Shown: piece after piece, positions 53,740 through 63,823 of the stretch | Layout of the letters: each line of letters opens with the position of its first letter | Numbering within the stretch: the first letter of the stretch is position 1 | Origin: Sphingomonas paucimobilis NBRC 13935 | Lineage (GTDB): Bacteria; Pseudomonadota; Alphaproteobacteria; Sphingomonadales; Sphingomonadaceae | Direction of reading: 5' to 3' | DNA: 64,000 bases | Assembly (NCBI RefSeq): GCF_000739895.2 | Contig: NZ_BBJS01000007.1 | Span: forward strand, 124,001 to 188,000 | The notes under the pieces: model-generated | Seen by the model: only the letters and a program-made list of their open reading frames with translations | What the model was told of the DNA's origin: nothing | The model's database searches: none | Position numbers and translations under genes: made by a program

Positions 53740-56700
53740 ATGACATGCCTTGCACCTATGAAAGAATGGCAGTTCTGGATCGATCGCGGGGGGACTTTCA
53801 CGGACGTGGTGGCACGGCGGCCTGATGGCACGCTGGTCACCGCCAAGCTGCTGTCGGAGGATCCGGAGCGGCGCTATGACGCGGCGGAGGCGGCGATCCG
53901 GCAGTTGACGGGGGCCGGCGACGGCCCGCTTCAGCCTTGCACCATCCGTATCGGTACGACGATCGCGACCAACGCGCTGCTGGAGCGCGAAGGCGAGCCG
54001 GTGCTGCTGGCGATCACCCGCGGTTTCGGCGATGCGCTGACGATCGGCTATCAGGATCGTCCGGATATTTTCGCGCGCGATATCCGCCGCGCCCCGCCGC
54101 TGTTCGCCGAGGTCGTCGAGATCGACGAGCGGGTCGCCGAGGACGGCACGGTGCTGACCCCGCTCGACGAGGCGGCCGCGGCGGCGGCGTTCGCCAAGGC
54201 CTATGCGGAGGGTCTTCGATCGGTGGCGATCGTCCTGGTCCATGGCTGGCGGCACCAGGCGCATGAGGCGAAGCTGGCCGATCTCGCCCAGGCGGCCGGC
54301 TTTACGCAGATTTCGGTCAGCCACCGCACCGCGCCACTGATCCGGCTGGTCGCGCGCGGCGACACGACGCTGGTCGATGCCTATTTGTCGCCCGTCCTGC
54401 GCCGTTATGTGCAGGGGCTGGAGGCATCGCTGGACGAGGCGGCAGCCGGGGGACTGCTCTTCATGCAGTCGAGCGGCGGGCTGGTCGCGGCCGATCGCTT
54501 CGGCGGCAAGGATGCGCTGCTGTCCGGTCCCGCTGGCGGGATCGTCGGCATGGCGCGGACCGCGCAAGGCGCGGGCTTCGACCGCATCATCGGCTTCGAC
54601 ATGGGCGGCACCTCGACTGACGTGTCGCTTTATGCCGGGAGTTATGACCGGCGCTCCGACGCGGTGCTGGCGGGGGTGCGCGTCGCGGTGCCGATGATGC
54701 GGATCGACACGGTCGCGGCGGGCGGCGGATCGATCTGTCATTTCGATGGCGGGCGGTTGCTGGTCGGTCCCGCCTCGGCCGGGGCCGATCCGGGGCCGGC
54801 CTGTTACCGGCGCGGCGGGCCGCTGACCGTCACAGACTGCAACATGGTGCTGGGCAAGCTGCAGCCCGATTACTTCCCCGCGCTGTTCGGGCCGAACCGC
54901 GACCTGCCGCCCGATCGGCAGGCGGCCGAGGCGGCGCTGGACGCGCTGCTCGACCAGGTGGCGGCGGCGACTGGCGAGCGGCTGGACCGGTTCGCGGCGG
55001 CCGAGGGCATGGTCGCGATCGCGGTCGCCAATATGGCGCGGGCGATCCGCGCGGTCTCGGTGGCGCGCGGCGAGGACCCGGCCTCCTATGCACTAGCCTG
55101 TTTCGGGGGAGCGGGCGGGCAACATGCCTGTCTGGTCGCCGATGCGCTGGGCATGGAGCAGGTGCTGATCCATCCGCTGGCCGGCGTGTTGTCGGCGGTC
55201 GGCATCGGGCTGGCGGCGCGCAGCGTGGTGCGCGAGGCGACCGTCGCGCTGCCGCTGGCGGACGCGGGATTGCACACTGCGCTGGCCGAATTGCGTGACG
55301 CCGCCGCATCGGCACTGGCCGAGCAGGGCGTTGCGGCGGATGCGATCCGCATCACGACGCTGGCTCAGCTTCGCTATGCCCGCAACGACCAGACGATCGC
55401 GGTCCAGTGGGATACGCCTGAGGCCATGGCCGAGGCGTTTGCGGCGGCACACCGCCAGCGTTTCGGCTTTGTCGGCGACGATGCGCTGGTCGTCGAGCAA
55501 TTGCGGGTCGAGGCGAGCGCCGAGGAGGATGGCCAGGATCTGCCCGCGCCCGATCTGCCGGCCCGGTCGGCCGATCCGGTGGCCAGCGTGCCCATGTATC
55601 TGGCCGGTGCGATGCACGAGGCGCCGGTCCATGCCCGCGAAGGGCTGGCGGTGGATGGGGTCGTGACCGGTCCGGCGCTGATCCTTGATCCGGTGTCGAC
55701 CGTGGTGGTCGAGCCCGGCTGGCGCGCGCGGGTGCTGAGCGACGGCACGTTGCTTCTCGAACGTGCCGAGGCGCGCGCCGCGCAGGCGGCGGACGATGCG
55801 GTCGATCCGGTGCGGCTGGAGATTTTCGCCGGGCTGTTCATGGGGATCGCCGAGGAAATGGGCGCCGCGCTGCAACGCAGTGCCGCCTCGGTCAATATCC
55901 GCGAGCGGCTGGACTTTTCCTGCGCGCTGTTCGACGCCGAGGGCGGGCTGGTCGCCAACGCGCCGCATATCCCCGTGCATCTGGGATCGATGGGTGAGAG
56001 CATCCGCACCGTCATCGCCAATCGCGCCGGCACGATGCGCGAGGGGCAGGTCTATGCGCTGAACGATCCTTATCGTGGCGGCACCCATCTGCCCGACATC
56101 ACGGTCATCATGCCGGTCTTCGCCGGGGGCGAGACGCCGGTCTATTATGTCGCGGCACGCGGGCATCATGCCGATGTCGGCGGTACCACGCCCGGCTCCA
56201 TGCCACCCGACAGCCGGACGCTGGCCGAGGAAGGCGTGGTGTTCGACGATATGCTGATTGTCGAGGACGGCGTGCTGCGCGAACAGCCCATCCGGGAGCT
56301 GCTCGCCAGCGGCCCCTATCCGGCGCGTAACATCGACCAGAACATCGCCGATCTCGCCGCGCAGGTCGCGGCCTGCGCGCGCGGAGCCGATGGGTTGCGC
56401 CAACTCGCCGCGCAGCAGGGCGAAGGCGTCGTCACCCGCTATATGGCCTATGTCCAGGCGCATGCCGAGGCGATGGTGCGGCGAATGATCGCGACCCTGT
56501 CCGACGGCCATTTCCGCTATGCGCTGGACGACGGCGCGGCGGTCGAGGTGGCGGTTCGCGTCGACCCGGCACAGGGAAGCGCGGTGATCGACTTTACCGG
56601 CACCAGCGAACAGCGGCCGACCAATTTCAACGCGCCGCTCGCCGTCACCCGTGCCGCCGTCCTCTATGTCCTGCGCCTGCTGGTCGATGAGGCGGTGCCG

Positions 56701-57330
56701 CTCAACGAAGGCTTCCTGCGCCCCGTCGAGATCATCGTGCCCGAAGGATCGATGCTCAACCCACGCGCCCCCGCTGCCGTGGTCGCCGGCAATGTCGAGG
56801 TCAGCCAGGTGGTCACCGACGCACTGCTCGGCGCTCTGGGCGCGATGGCGGGCAGTCAGGGGACGATGAACAACCTGACCTTCGGCGACGACAGCTATCA
56901 ATATTATGAGACGATCGCGGGCGGGGCGGGCGCGGGGCCGGGCCATGACGGCGCCGATGCCATCCAGACGCATATGACGAACAGCCGCCTGACCGATCCC
57001 GAGATATTGGAGACGCGCTACCCCGTGCTGCTCGAGCAGTTCGCGATCCGGCGCGGATCGGGCGGGGCGGGCGAGCGGCACGGCGGCGACGGCACCGTCC
57101 GTCGTCTCCGCTTCCTGCGGCCGCTGCGTGCCGGCATTCTCAGCAACCGCCGCGTCGTGCCGCCCTTCGGCTTGGCCGGGGGCGCGGACGGGCAGGTCGG
57201 CGTCAACCGGGTCGAGCGGGCGGATGGCGGCATCGAGCCGCTGGCGTCCACTGCGCGGATCGACATGGAGGTCGGCGACGTGCTGGTGATCGAGACGCCC
57301 GGCGGCGGCGGCTATGGAAGCCTGCGCTGA
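53740..57330 (+). CDS. 5-oxoprolinase (ATP-hydrolysing), HyuA-HyuB fusion
   Basis: A 1196-aa protein of the eukaryote-like length for ATP-dependent oxoprolinase. The N-terminal hydantoinase/oxoprolinase A part begins [20 protein letters not shown], the ATPase-fold signature, and has [17 protein letters not shown]. The C-terminal hydantoinase B part from about residue 690 has [33 protein letters not shown] and [15 protein letters not shown]. It opens 5-oxoproline (pyroglutamate) to glutamate. The start is taken at 53740 behind GGGA; an ATG six codons later is possible. It overlaps the next gene (TGATG), so the four genes that follow each other form one operon. Confidence 0.95.
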   Translation: MTCLAPMKEWQFWIDRGGTFTDVVARRPDGTLVTAKLLSEDPERRYDAAEAAIRQLTGAGDGPLQPCTIRIGTTIATNALLEREGEPVLLAITRGFGDALTIGYQDRPDIFARDIRRAPPLFAEVVEIDERVAEDGTVLTPLDEAAAAAAFAKAYAEGLRSVAIVLVHGWRHQAHEAKLADLAQAAGFTQISVSHRTAPLIRLVARGDTTLVDAYLSPVLRRYVQGLEASLDEAAAGGLLFMQSSGGLVAADRFGGKDALLSGPAGGIVGMARTAQGAGFDRIIGFDMGGTSTDVSLYAGSYDRRSDAVLAGVRVAVPMMRIDTVAAGGGSICHFDGGRLLVGPASAGADPGPACYRRGGPLTVTDCNMVLGKLQPDYFPALFGPNRDLPPDRQAAEAALDALLDQVAAATGERLDRFAAAEGMVAIAVANMARAIRAVSVARGEDPASYALACFGGAGGQHACLVADALGMEQVLIHPLAGVLSAVGIGLAARSVVREATVALPLADAGLHTALAELRDAAASALAEQGVAADAIRITTLAQLRYARNDQTIAVQWDTPEAMAEAFAAAHRQRFGFVGDDALVVEQLRVEASAEEDGQDLPAPDLPARSADPVASVPMYLAGAMHEAPVHAREGLAVDGVVTGPALILDPVSTVVVEPGWRARVLSDGTLLLERAEARAAQAADDAVDPVRLEIFAGLFMGIAEEMGAALQRSAASVNIRERLDFSCALFDAEGGLVANAPHIPVHLGSMGESIRTVIANRAGTMREGQVYALNDPYRGGTHLPDITVIMPVFAGGETPVYYVAARGHHADVGGTTPGSMPPDSRTLAEEGVVFDDMLIVEDGVLREQPIRELLASGPYPARNIDQNIADLAAQVAACARGADGLRQLAAQQGEGVVTRYMAYVQAHAEAMVRRMIATLSDGHFRYALDDGAAVEVAVRVDPAQGSAVIDFTGTSEQRPTNFNAPLAVTRAAVLYVLRLLVDEAVPLNEGFLRPVEIIVPEGSMLNPRAPAAVVAGNVEVSQVVTDALLGALGAMAGSQGTMNNLTFGDDSYQYYETIAGGAGAGPGHDGADAIQTHMTNSRLTDPEILETRYPVLLEQFAIRRGSGGAGERHGGDGTVRRLRFLRPLRAGILSNRRVVPPFGLAGGADGQVGVNRVERADGGIEPLASTARIDMEVGDVLVIETPGGGGYGSLR

Positions 57331-57998
57331 TGTGGGTGCTGGCGGGGATCGTCGTCATTGCCGGCGGCTTCCTGCTCCGCGCGCATCCGCTGCTGGTCAT
57401 CATCGTGTCGGCGGCGGTCACCGGGCTCGCGGCGGGGCTTGATCCCGTGCGGGTGCTGGCGACCTTTGGCCATGCCTTCAACGAGACGCGCTATGTCACC
57501 GCTGTCTATATGATCCTGCCGGTCATCGCGCTGCTGGAGCGGCGGGGGTTGCAGGAACGCGCGCGGGCGCTGGTCGCGGGCCTGCGCGGTGCGACGACCG
57601 GGCGGTTGCTGATCGGCTATCTGCTCTTCCGCCAGGTGATGGCGGCGCTGGGCCTGACCTCGGTCGCGGGGCCGGCGCAGACGGTGCGTCCGCTGGTCGC
57701 GCCGATGGCCGAGGCCGCCGCCGAGCGCCAGGGCGACGGCAGCGCCGAGACGGCGGAAAAGGTCAAGGCGATGGCGGCGGCGACCGACACGGTCGGGCTG
57801 TTCTTCGGCGAGGACATTTTCATCGCGATCGGATCGATCCTGCTGATGAAGGGTGTGCTCGATGGCTATGGCATCCATCTGGAGCCGTTCCAGCTGTCCA
57901 TCTGGGCGATCCCGACCGCGATCGCGGCATTCATGATCCATGGTGCGCGGTTGCTGCTGCTAGATCGACGGCTGTCGCGGCGGGGCGCCAAGTCGTGA
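57330..57998 (+). CDS. DUF969-family membrane protein, putative 5-oxoproline transporter subunit
   Basis: A 222-aa membrane protein with about five hydrophobic segments. DUF969 features are the N-terminal glycine/leucine-rich helix, FNETRYVTAVYMILPVIALLERRG and a loop RQVMAALGLTSVAGPAQTVRPL. DUF969 always travels with DUF979, encoded next with a GTGA overlap, and the pair is linked with 5-oxoproline uptake. Here the oxoprolinase gene immediately upstream gives strong support. The start ATG overlaps the oxoprolinase stop. Confidence 0.88.
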   Translation: MWVLAGIVVIAGGFLLRAHPLLVIIVSAAVTGLAAGLDPVRVLATFGHAFNETRYVTAVYMILPVIALLERRGLQERARALVAGLRGATTGRLLIGYLLFRQVMAALGLTSVAGPAQTVRPLVAPMAEAAAERQGDGSAETAEKVKAMAAATDTVGLFFGEDIFIAIGSILLMKGVLDGYGIHLEPFQLSIWAIPTAIAAFMIHGARLLLLDRRLSRRGAKS

Positions 57999-58900
57999 TC
58001 GGGCTTAACCTGGTCTATACGGTCGTCGGCGTGGTCTTCGCGATTTTCGCCCTCTCGGGCCTGCGAGATCGGCGTTGGGCCAATGGCGCATTCCACGGAC
58101 TGATCGCGCTGTCCTTCCTGGCGGGGGATCGATTGGGCGATATCGGCAATGGCGTGCTCGTCCTGGTGCTGGTCGCTATCGCCGCCTCGGGCCGGATGCG
58201 TCGTTCCGAGCCCGTCGCCCCGCCACAGGACCGCCATGGCGCAAAGGTCTTCCTGCCCGCGCTGATCGTGCCGGCGGTCGCGCTGCTCGGCACGCTCGCG
58301 TTCAAGCAGGTGCCGGCGCTGGTCGATCCCAAGCAGGCGACCTTGGTCGCGCTGACGCTGGGCACGATCATCGCCCTGATCCTGTGTCGCGCGCTGCTTC
58401 AGGCGCGGGTGGCCGAGCCCTTTGTTGCCGGGCGCGGTTTGATCGACGATATTGGCTGGGTGGCGGTGATGCCGCAGCTTCTCGCCAGCCTGGGCGCGGT
58501 CTTCGCGCTGGCGGGAGTGGGGCAGGTGGTCGGCACGCTGATCGGTACGATCATCCCGGCGGGCAGCGTGATCGGCGCGGTGCTGGCCTATGCGCTGGGC
58601 ATGGCGTTGTTCACCATCGTCATGGGCAATGCCTTTGCCGCCTTTCCCGTGATGGCGGCGGCGGTCGGCGTGCCCCTGCTGATCCAGCGTGCCGGCGGCG
58701 ATCCGGCGATCGTGGCGGCGGTGGGTATGCTGGCGGGCTTTTGCGGGACGCTGCTGACCCCCATGGCGGCCAATTTCAACCTGCTGCCGGCTGCCTTGCT
58801 CGGGCTGAAGGACAAGTACGGCGTTATCCGGGCCCAGGCACCGACCGCGCTGTTGCTGCTCGTCTTCAACATCCTCCTGCTTTACGGAATGATCGCGTGA
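57995..58900 (+). CDS. DUF979-family membrane protein, putative 5-oxoproline transporter subunit
   Basis: A 301-aa membrane protein with eight to nine hydrophobic segments and a GTG start overlapping the DUF969 stop. Recognisable blocks are NGAFHGLIALSFLAGD, GRGLIDDIGWVAVMPQLLASLG and FTIVMGNAFAAFPVMAAAVG. Together with DUF969 it should form the permease. Uptake of 5-oxoproline across the inner membrane is inferred from family association and the oxoprolinase in the same operon. It overlaps the following DUF2891 gene (GTGA, 58897-58900). Confidence 0.88.
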   Translation: MIGLNLVYTVVGVVFAIFALSGLRDRRWANGAFHGLIALSFLAGDRLGDIGNGVLVLVLVAIAASGRMRRSEPVAPPQDRHGAKVFLPALIVPAVALLGTLAFKQVPALVDPKQATLVALTLGTIIALILCRALLQARVAEPFVAGRGLIDDIGWVAVMPQLLASLGAVFALAGVGQVVGTLIGTIIPAGSVIGAVLAYALGMALFTIVMGNAFAAFPVMAAAVGVPLLIQRAGGDPAIVAAVGMLAGFCGTLLTPMAANFNLLPAALLGLKDKYGVIRAQAPTALLLLVFNILLLYGMIA

Positions 58901-59889
58901 CCCGATTGGACCCAGCCACAGCGCAACACTTCGCCAGCATGACGCTGGGCCATGTCGGGCGCGAATATCCCAATCATCTCAGCCACGCGCTCGAAGGACC
59001 GGAGGATGCGCGGACGCCGTCCGAACTGCATCCCATCTTCTATGGTAGCTTCGACTGGCATAGCTGCGTCCATGGCTGGTGGCAGTTGCTCCGGCTGATC
59101 CGCCTTTATCCCGATCTGCCCATTGCCGCCGAGGTCCGCGCGCGTGCCGATGCGATGCTGGTGCCCGACAAGGTCGCGGCCGAGATCGCCTATTTCGAAC
59201 GACCAAGCGCTGGCGGGTTCGAGAGGCCCTATGGCTGGGCCTGGCTGCTGGCGCTGCATGACGAGGCGAGCCGTCACGATGCCGGTTGGGCTCAGGCGCT
59301 GGAGCCCTTCGCCCTGTTCCTGGCGGAGCGCTTCCGCACCTTCCTGCCGCGCCTGACCTATCCGCTTCGCGTCGGAACGCATTTCAACACCAGCTTTGCC
59401 CTGACCCTGGCCTGGGATTGGGCGGAGGGGCGCGACAACGGCCTGCGCTCGCTGATCGCGCAGAGCGTCATCACCTGGTTCGACCGTGACATTGATTGCC
59501 AGGCCTGGGAGCCGGGCGGTGACGAATTCCTGTCGCCTGCGCTGACCGAGGCGCTCGTGATGAGCCGGGTCTTCGACGCACCGAGCTTCCGCAACTGGTT
59601 TGACGCCTTCCTGCCGCGCGTGGGGGAGGGGGAGCCTGCCACCCTGTTCACCCCTGCCATCGTCTCCGACCGCAACGACGGCAAGATCGCGCATCTCGAC
59701 GGCCTCAACCTCAGCCGCGCCTGGTGCTGGCGGACGATCGCGGGCAAGCTGGGCGCGGATCATCCGGTGGCGGCGCGGGCGGAAGCGGCCGCCGCCGACC
59801 ATCTGGCCGCCAGCCTGCCGCATATCGGCGACAATTATATGGGCGAGCATTGGCTCGCCACCTTCGCGCTACTGGCGCTGGCGGCATGA
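58897..59889 (+). CDS. DUF2891-family protein
   Basis: A 330-aa soluble protein starting at a GTG overlapping the DUF979 stop. The family block HPIFYGSFDWHSCVHGWWQLLRL, with ERPYGWAWLLAL and YPLRVGTHFNTSFALTLAWDWA, is typical of DUF2891. The fold is helical and resembles alpha/alpha toroid sugar-processing enzymes, but no activity is known to me. The absence of a signal peptide puts it in the cytoplasm. Its strict coupling to oxoprolinase and transporter genes suggests a role in handling 5-oxoproline or a conjugate of it. Confidence 0.85.
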   Translation: MTRLDPATAQHFASMTLGHVGREYPNHLSHALEGPEDARTPSELHPIFYGSFDWHSCVHGWWQLLRLIRLYPDLPIAAEVRARADAMLVPDKVAAEIAYFERPSAGGFERPYGWAWLLALHDEASRHDAGWAQALEPFALFLAERFRTFLPRLTYPLRVGTHFNTSFALTLAWDWAEGRDNGLRSLIAQSVITWFDRDIDCQAWEPGGDEFLSPALTEALVMSRVFDAPSFRNWFDAFLPRVGEGEPATLFTPAIVSDRNDGKIAHLDGLNLSRAWCWRTIAGKLGADHPVAARAEAAAADHLAASLPHIGDNYMGEHWLATFALLALAA

Positions 59890-59900
59890 TAGGGCTTTGG

Positions 59901-59922
59901 CCCCTCCCCTGAAGGGGAGGGG
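59901..59922. terminator. Bidirectional terminator between convergent genes
   Basis: CCCCTCCCC pairs perfectly with GGGGAGGGG around a 4-base turn, 11 bases after the DUF2891 stop and 12 bases before the end of the convergent MarR gene. It is a likely shared terminator although T-runs are weak. Confidence 0.65.
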
Positions 59923-59933
59923 TGGCCAGGCAA

Positions 59934-60401
59934 TCAGTCCGGCTTGCCGCTCCGTTGGCCGTAATGCGGTTCGTCACTCATCGTCAGGAAGAGATGGCGC
60001 AGCATCGCGGTCATGGCGTCGGTGCCGCGCTGGGTCAGGCGGACGATCAGGCGGCGATGATCCGTCGGGTCGGTGCGGCGGCGAAGGAGGTTCGATTCCT
60101 CCAGCCGGTCGATCCGACGCAGCGCGCTGGTCGAGCTTTCCCCCGACACGAGGATCAACTCCTTGACGCAGAGCGGCCGGGCCTGCTGCTCGGCGATGAA
60201 CAGCTCCAGCATCATGTCCCAGGCGGAATCGCGGAACACATCGCGGGGAAAGAATTGCGCGACATTGGCGCGCATCGCCTGGGTCTGGCGTGCCAGGTCG
60301 AGCAGGCTGGGCGTATTGCTCCGCGCGGCCGGTTGCGCGGAATAACTCCGTGTGGGGGTGGGGGCGAAATAACGAGCGGCGCTACTCTTGGGCATGGGCA
60401 T
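59934..60401 (-). CDS. MarR-family transcriptional regulator
   Basis: A 155-aa protein from MPMPKSSAARYF with AGGA upstream. The winged helix is recognisable: LFIAEQQARPLCVKELILVS, then STSALRRIDRLEESNLLRRR and the wing DPTDHRRLIVRLTQRG. It has an N-terminal extension of about 45 polar residues. It is the last minus-strand gene behind the type I secretion genes, 75 bases after hlyD, so it may be cotranscribed with them and regulate them or another locus. Confidence 0.88.
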   Translation of the reverse strand: MPMPKSSAARYFAPTPTRSYSAQPAARSNTPSLLDLARQTQAMRANVAQFFPRDVFRDSAWDMMLELFIAEQQARPLCVKELILVSGESSTSALRRIDRLEESNLLRRRTDPTDHRRLIVRLTQRGTDAMTAMLRHLFLTMSDEPHYGQRSGKPD

Positions 60402-60476
60402 GATCCTGTGCTGATGCCGGGTTCGGAAATTCCGGCGCGTGGCTTGGGATGGGAGCGGCATGGGAGAGGGAGGCGC

Positions 60477-61664
60477 TCATCGCTCGCGCATCGCTTCGCG
60501 CGCGCGGTTGAGCGGTTTCAGAAGATATTGGAGCACGGTCTTGCTGCCGGTGTGGATGTCGGCAGTGGCGATCATTCCCGGCACGATCGGAAAGCGCTTG
60601 CCCGCCTTGTTGACCAGCGAGTCCGACCGGGTGCGGATGAAGACCCGGTAGTAATAGACGTCCGGATTGACCTCGTCGCGGATGGTATCGGGCGAGATGC
60701 TGCTGACCTGCCCCTCCAGCCCGCCATAGATCGCATAGTCGTACGCCGTGATCTTGACACTGGCACGCTGGCCTGGGCGGATGAAGGCGATGTCGCGCGG
60801 CGACATTCGCGCCTCGACCAGCAGGCGTTCGTCGAGCGGCACGATCTCCATGATCTTGCCATTGGGCGGGATGACGCCGCCGATCGTCGACACCTCGATA
60901 TTCTTGACCACGCCGCGTACTGGCGAGCGCAGGGTCAGGCGCTGGAGCGTGTCCGACCGGCCGCGCACGACGGGGGCCAGCGCTTCGACCTCCTCGCTGA
61001 CCTTGGCCAGATCCTGCCGCGCCTCGACGATATATTGCGAGCGCAGATCGGATTTCTTCAGGTCCAGCTCGGCGCGCTGACGCTTCAGGCGCAGCACCTC
61101 GACATTGCTGGCCGCACCGACCTCGATCAGGGACTCGCCGATCCCGACCTCGCGCCCGATGAGTGCGAGCGACTCGTCGATCAGGCCGATCGAGCTGGAC
61201 AGGCTGCTGCGGCGGGCATTGTAGAGCCGCTGCTGCTCGGCCTTCAGCTCGGGGAAGGCGGCGAGTTCGGGGGAGAAGGTGAGGGGCGTCCCGTTCACCT
61301 CGGCCTGCAACCGCGCCTGCGCGGCGAGCGCGGCACGGTATTTGGCGGCGCTTTCCTCGACCGTCGATCCGGCCTGGGTGGGGTCGAGCTGGGCGAGGAT
61401 CTGGCCCGGCTTCACGATGTCGTCCTGGCGCACCAGCATCTTGGCGAGGATGCCGCCTTCCAGCGATTGCAGCACCTGTTCGCGGCTGGTGGGCACCACC
61501 TTGCCACTGCCGGTCGCCACCTCGTCGAGCGTGGCGAACCAGGCCCAGCCCAATGCGGCCACGAACAACGCGGTCAGCACCCAGGTCATCCGCTTGGCCG
61601 CGAGCAGCGGCGCGCCGCCCTCATCGGCAAAGGGCAGGTCGGCGGGGGCGGTCAGCGCGTTCAT
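60477..61664 (-). CDS. Type I secretion periplasmic adaptor (HlyD family)
   Basis: A 395-aa membrane-fusion protein. One N-terminal membrane helix (MTWVLTALFVAALGWAWFA, about 26-44), a lipoyl/barrel-sandwich half-motif (SGKVVPTSREQVLQSLEGG), a long coiled-coil hairpin (about 110-240) and the C-terminal HlyD block with VRGVVKNIEVSTIGGVI and GMIATADIHTGSKTVLQYLL. It bridges the inner-membrane ABC transporter and the TolC channel. It overlaps the ABC gene by ATGA. The exported protein (an RTX-type adhesin or enzyme) is not encoded in the window. Confidence 0.93.
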   Translation of the reverse strand: MNALTAPADLPFADEGGAPLLAAKRMTWVLTALFVAALGWAWFATLDEVATGSGKVVPTSREQVLQSLEGGILAKMLVRQDDIVKPGQILAQLDPTQAGSTVEESAAKYRAALAAQARLQAEVNGTPLTFSPELAAFPELKAEQQRLYNARRSSLSSSIGLIDESLALIGREVGIGESLIEVGAASNVEVLRLKRQRAELDLKKSDLRSQYIVEARQDLAKVSEEVEALAPVVRGRSDTLQRLTLRSPVRGVVKNIEVSTIGGVIPPNGKIMEIVPLDERLLVEARMSPRDIAFIRPGQRASVKITAYDYAIYGGLEGQVSSISPDTIRDEVNPDVYYYRVFIRTRSDSLVNKAGKRFPIVPGMIATADIHTGSKTVLQYLLKPLNRAREAMRER

Positions 61665-63823
61665 GCCGCCTGGCTCCGGCCGGCACTGCGCATCGTCTCC
61701 AGCGCGGCGTCCTTGGACTGATCGAGCAGGATCTGGCCATTGTCGATGATGATGATCCGGTCGACCAGATCGAGCACGCGCATCCGGTGGGTGGCGACCA
61801 CGACGGTGCGGTCGCGGCTCCAGTCGCGGAAGCGGTCGATGAACTGGCGCTCGGAGGTTTCGTCCATAGCGGCGGTCGGCTCGTCGAGCAGCATCACCTG
61901 GGGCTGGCGGATCAGGAGCCTGGCGAGGAGCAGCGCCTGTTGCTGTCCCCCCGACAGGCCGAGCCCGCCCTCCAGCACGACATGCTCCAACCCGTCGCGC
62001 AAGCGCCGGACGAAGTCGATCGCCCCGACCATGTCGAGCGCACGCACGATCTCGTCATGCCCCGCCATCGGTGCGCCCATGGTCAGGTTTTCGCGCAACG
62101 TGCCGTGGAACAACCGGCTGTTCTGGGTCAGCAGCGCGACGTCGCGGCGGACATCGGCGGGATCGATCTGATGCAGGGTCAGGTCGTCGAGCAGTATCTC
62201 GCCTCCCAGCGGCTGAAGCATCCCCGACAGCCCCTGGAGCAGGGTCGACTTGCCCGCGCCGTTACGGCCCAGCAGCGCGACCTTCTCGCCGGCGGCGATC
62301 TCCAGCCGGGGGACGGTCAGCGCCGGGGGCGCATTGGGATCGGCATAGCCGAACACCGCCGAGCGCAGGGTGAAGCGGCCGCTGACCGAGGGCAGGGGGA
62401 TGCGGTGCTCGGCATCGGGATTGTCGACCGGCAGCGCCATGATCTGGTCCAGGCTCTGCGCAGCGACCTTGGCGTGCTGATAGCGGCCGAGCAGGTGCGA
62501 GACCTGACCCATTGGCGCCATCATCCGGCTGGCCAGCATCGAGGTGGCGACCAGCGCGCCCGTCGTGATGTCGCCGCCGATCACCATCGGCGCACCGACG
62601 AAGATCACGGTGGCATAGACCGCGTTCTGCACGCTCTGTGCCCAAGTCGAGAGGCTGGCGGTCAGCCCGCGCAGGCGCAACTGCGCCTCGCCCGCCACCG
62701 CGTTGCAATGGTTCCACTGGCGCTGGAAGCGCTCCTCGGCCTGTAGCGTCTTGATGTCCTCGATCCCCTGCACCGCCTCGACCAGCAGGGCGTTGCGCAG
62801 CGAGGTTTCGCGCATCGACTCGGTGGCATGGGCGCGCAGGCGGCGCTGCGCGAGCAGGCTGGGCAGCAGCAGCGCGACGAGCGCGACGACCGGCACCAGT
62901 GCCAGCGACCCACCGATGAAGGCCAGGATGATAAGGAAGAGGATGAAAAAGGGCAGGTCGGCGATGGCCGCGACCGTGGTCGAGGTCAGCATGTCGCGCA
63001 CCTGATCCAGGTCGCGGAGCTGCGCGATGAAGGTGCCGGTCGAGGTCGGCCGTGCCCGGTTGCGGACGCGCAGCGCATGGCCGAACACCCGGTCCGACAG
63101 CCGCAAATCGGCGCGCTTGCCAAGAATGTCGGTGATGCTGACCCGCAGCCGCCGCAACACGAAATCGAACCCGGTCGCCAGGATCACGCCCAGGAACAGG
63201 ATGTAGAGCGTCGGCATCGACTGGGCGGGGACGACGCGGTCATAGACCTGCATCGAGAACAGCACGCCCGCCAGCCCCAGGCAGTTGGTCACGACCGAGG
63301 CGATCGCGACATGGCCGTAACCCTTGGCGTCCTGCAGCAGCAGGGTGCGCAGCCAATGCTGCTCGAAGGGGCGGATATAGCTGTCGACACGGATATCGGT
63401 GGCGGAGCGCGCGGGGCGGGGGACGACGAACAGTCGCGTCTGCTCGACCAATGCGGCGAGGGGGCGCCGCACTGGCGAGCCGCCTTCGCCCGCGACCGTG
63501 AATTGCGCCTCGCCATCGGCATCGATCGCGGTGATCAGCGCCAACTCGCCATCGGCCAGGCAGGCGATGACGGGAAGGCGCCAGCTGGTCAGCCGGATCG
63601 CGCTGGGCGCGACGAAGCGAACCGACAGGCCGGACGCACGAGCAAGCGCGCGGACCCGCGTCTCCTCATCGCCGCCGCCCTGCCACAATGTGGTCAGCCG
63701 CGCGCGCTGCTCGGCGAAGGGCATGCGGAAATGGCGTGCGACTTGGCCAAGCATGTCGATCCAGGCGAAGGGGTCGGTCGGCGGTGCGGCGGCCGCACCG
63801 GTCGGCAAGGCGGCGGCGGTCAT
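61661..63823 (-). CDS. Type I secretion ABC transporter (permease/ATPase)
   Basis: A 720-aa exporter. Residues about 1-130 are a C39-like domain without the catalytic cysteine (a CLD), so it does not cleave leader peptides. A six-helix membrane domain follows (about 160-450). The ATPase has GRNGAGKSTLLQ, LGLSGGQQQALL, VMLLDEPTAAMD and VVATHR. This is the layout of HlyB/LapB-type exporters of RTX proteins. The ATG at 63823 overlaps the stop of the TolC-like gene (ATGA), while a start 24 codons upstream lies inside that gene. It exports a large unfolded protein in one step. Confidence 0.93.
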   Translation of the reverse strand: MTAAALPTGAAAAPPTDPFAWIDMLGQVARHFRMPFAEQRARLTTLWQGGGDEETRVRALARASGLSVRFVAPSAIRLTSWRLPVIACLADGELALITAIDADGEAQFTVAGEGGSPVRRPLAALVEQTRLFVVPRPARSATDIRVDSYIRPFEQHWLRTLLLQDAKGYGHVAIASVVTNCLGLAGVLFSMQVYDRVVPAQSMPTLYILFLGVILATGFDFVLRRLRVSITDILGKRADLRLSDRVFGHALRVRNRARPTSTGTFIAQLRDLDQVRDMLTSTTVAAIADLPFFILFLIILAFIGGSLALVPVVALVALLLPSLLAQRRLRAHATESMRETSLRNALLVEAVQGIEDIKTLQAEERFQRQWNHCNAVAGEAQLRLRGLTASLSTWAQSVQNAVYATVIFVGAPMVIGGDITTGALVATSMLASRMMAPMGQVSHLLGRYQHAKVAAQSLDQIMALPVDNPDAEHRIPLPSVSGRFTLRSAVFGYADPNAPPALTVPRLEIAAGEKVALLGRNGAGKSTLLQGLSGMLQPLGGEILLDDLTLHQIDPADVRRDVALLTQNSRLFHGTLRENLTMGAPMAGHDEIVRALDMVGAIDFVRRLRDGLEHVVLEGGLGLSGGQQQALLLARLLIRQPQVMLLDEPTAAMDETSERQFIDRFRDWSRDRTVVVATHRMRVLDLVDRIIIIDNGQILLDQSKDAALETMRSAGRSQAA

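Noticed and set aside
55093-57081. 662-codon minus-strand frame opposite the oxoprolinase
   Set aside because: Composition artefact; the oxoprolinase motifs span the region on the plus strand.
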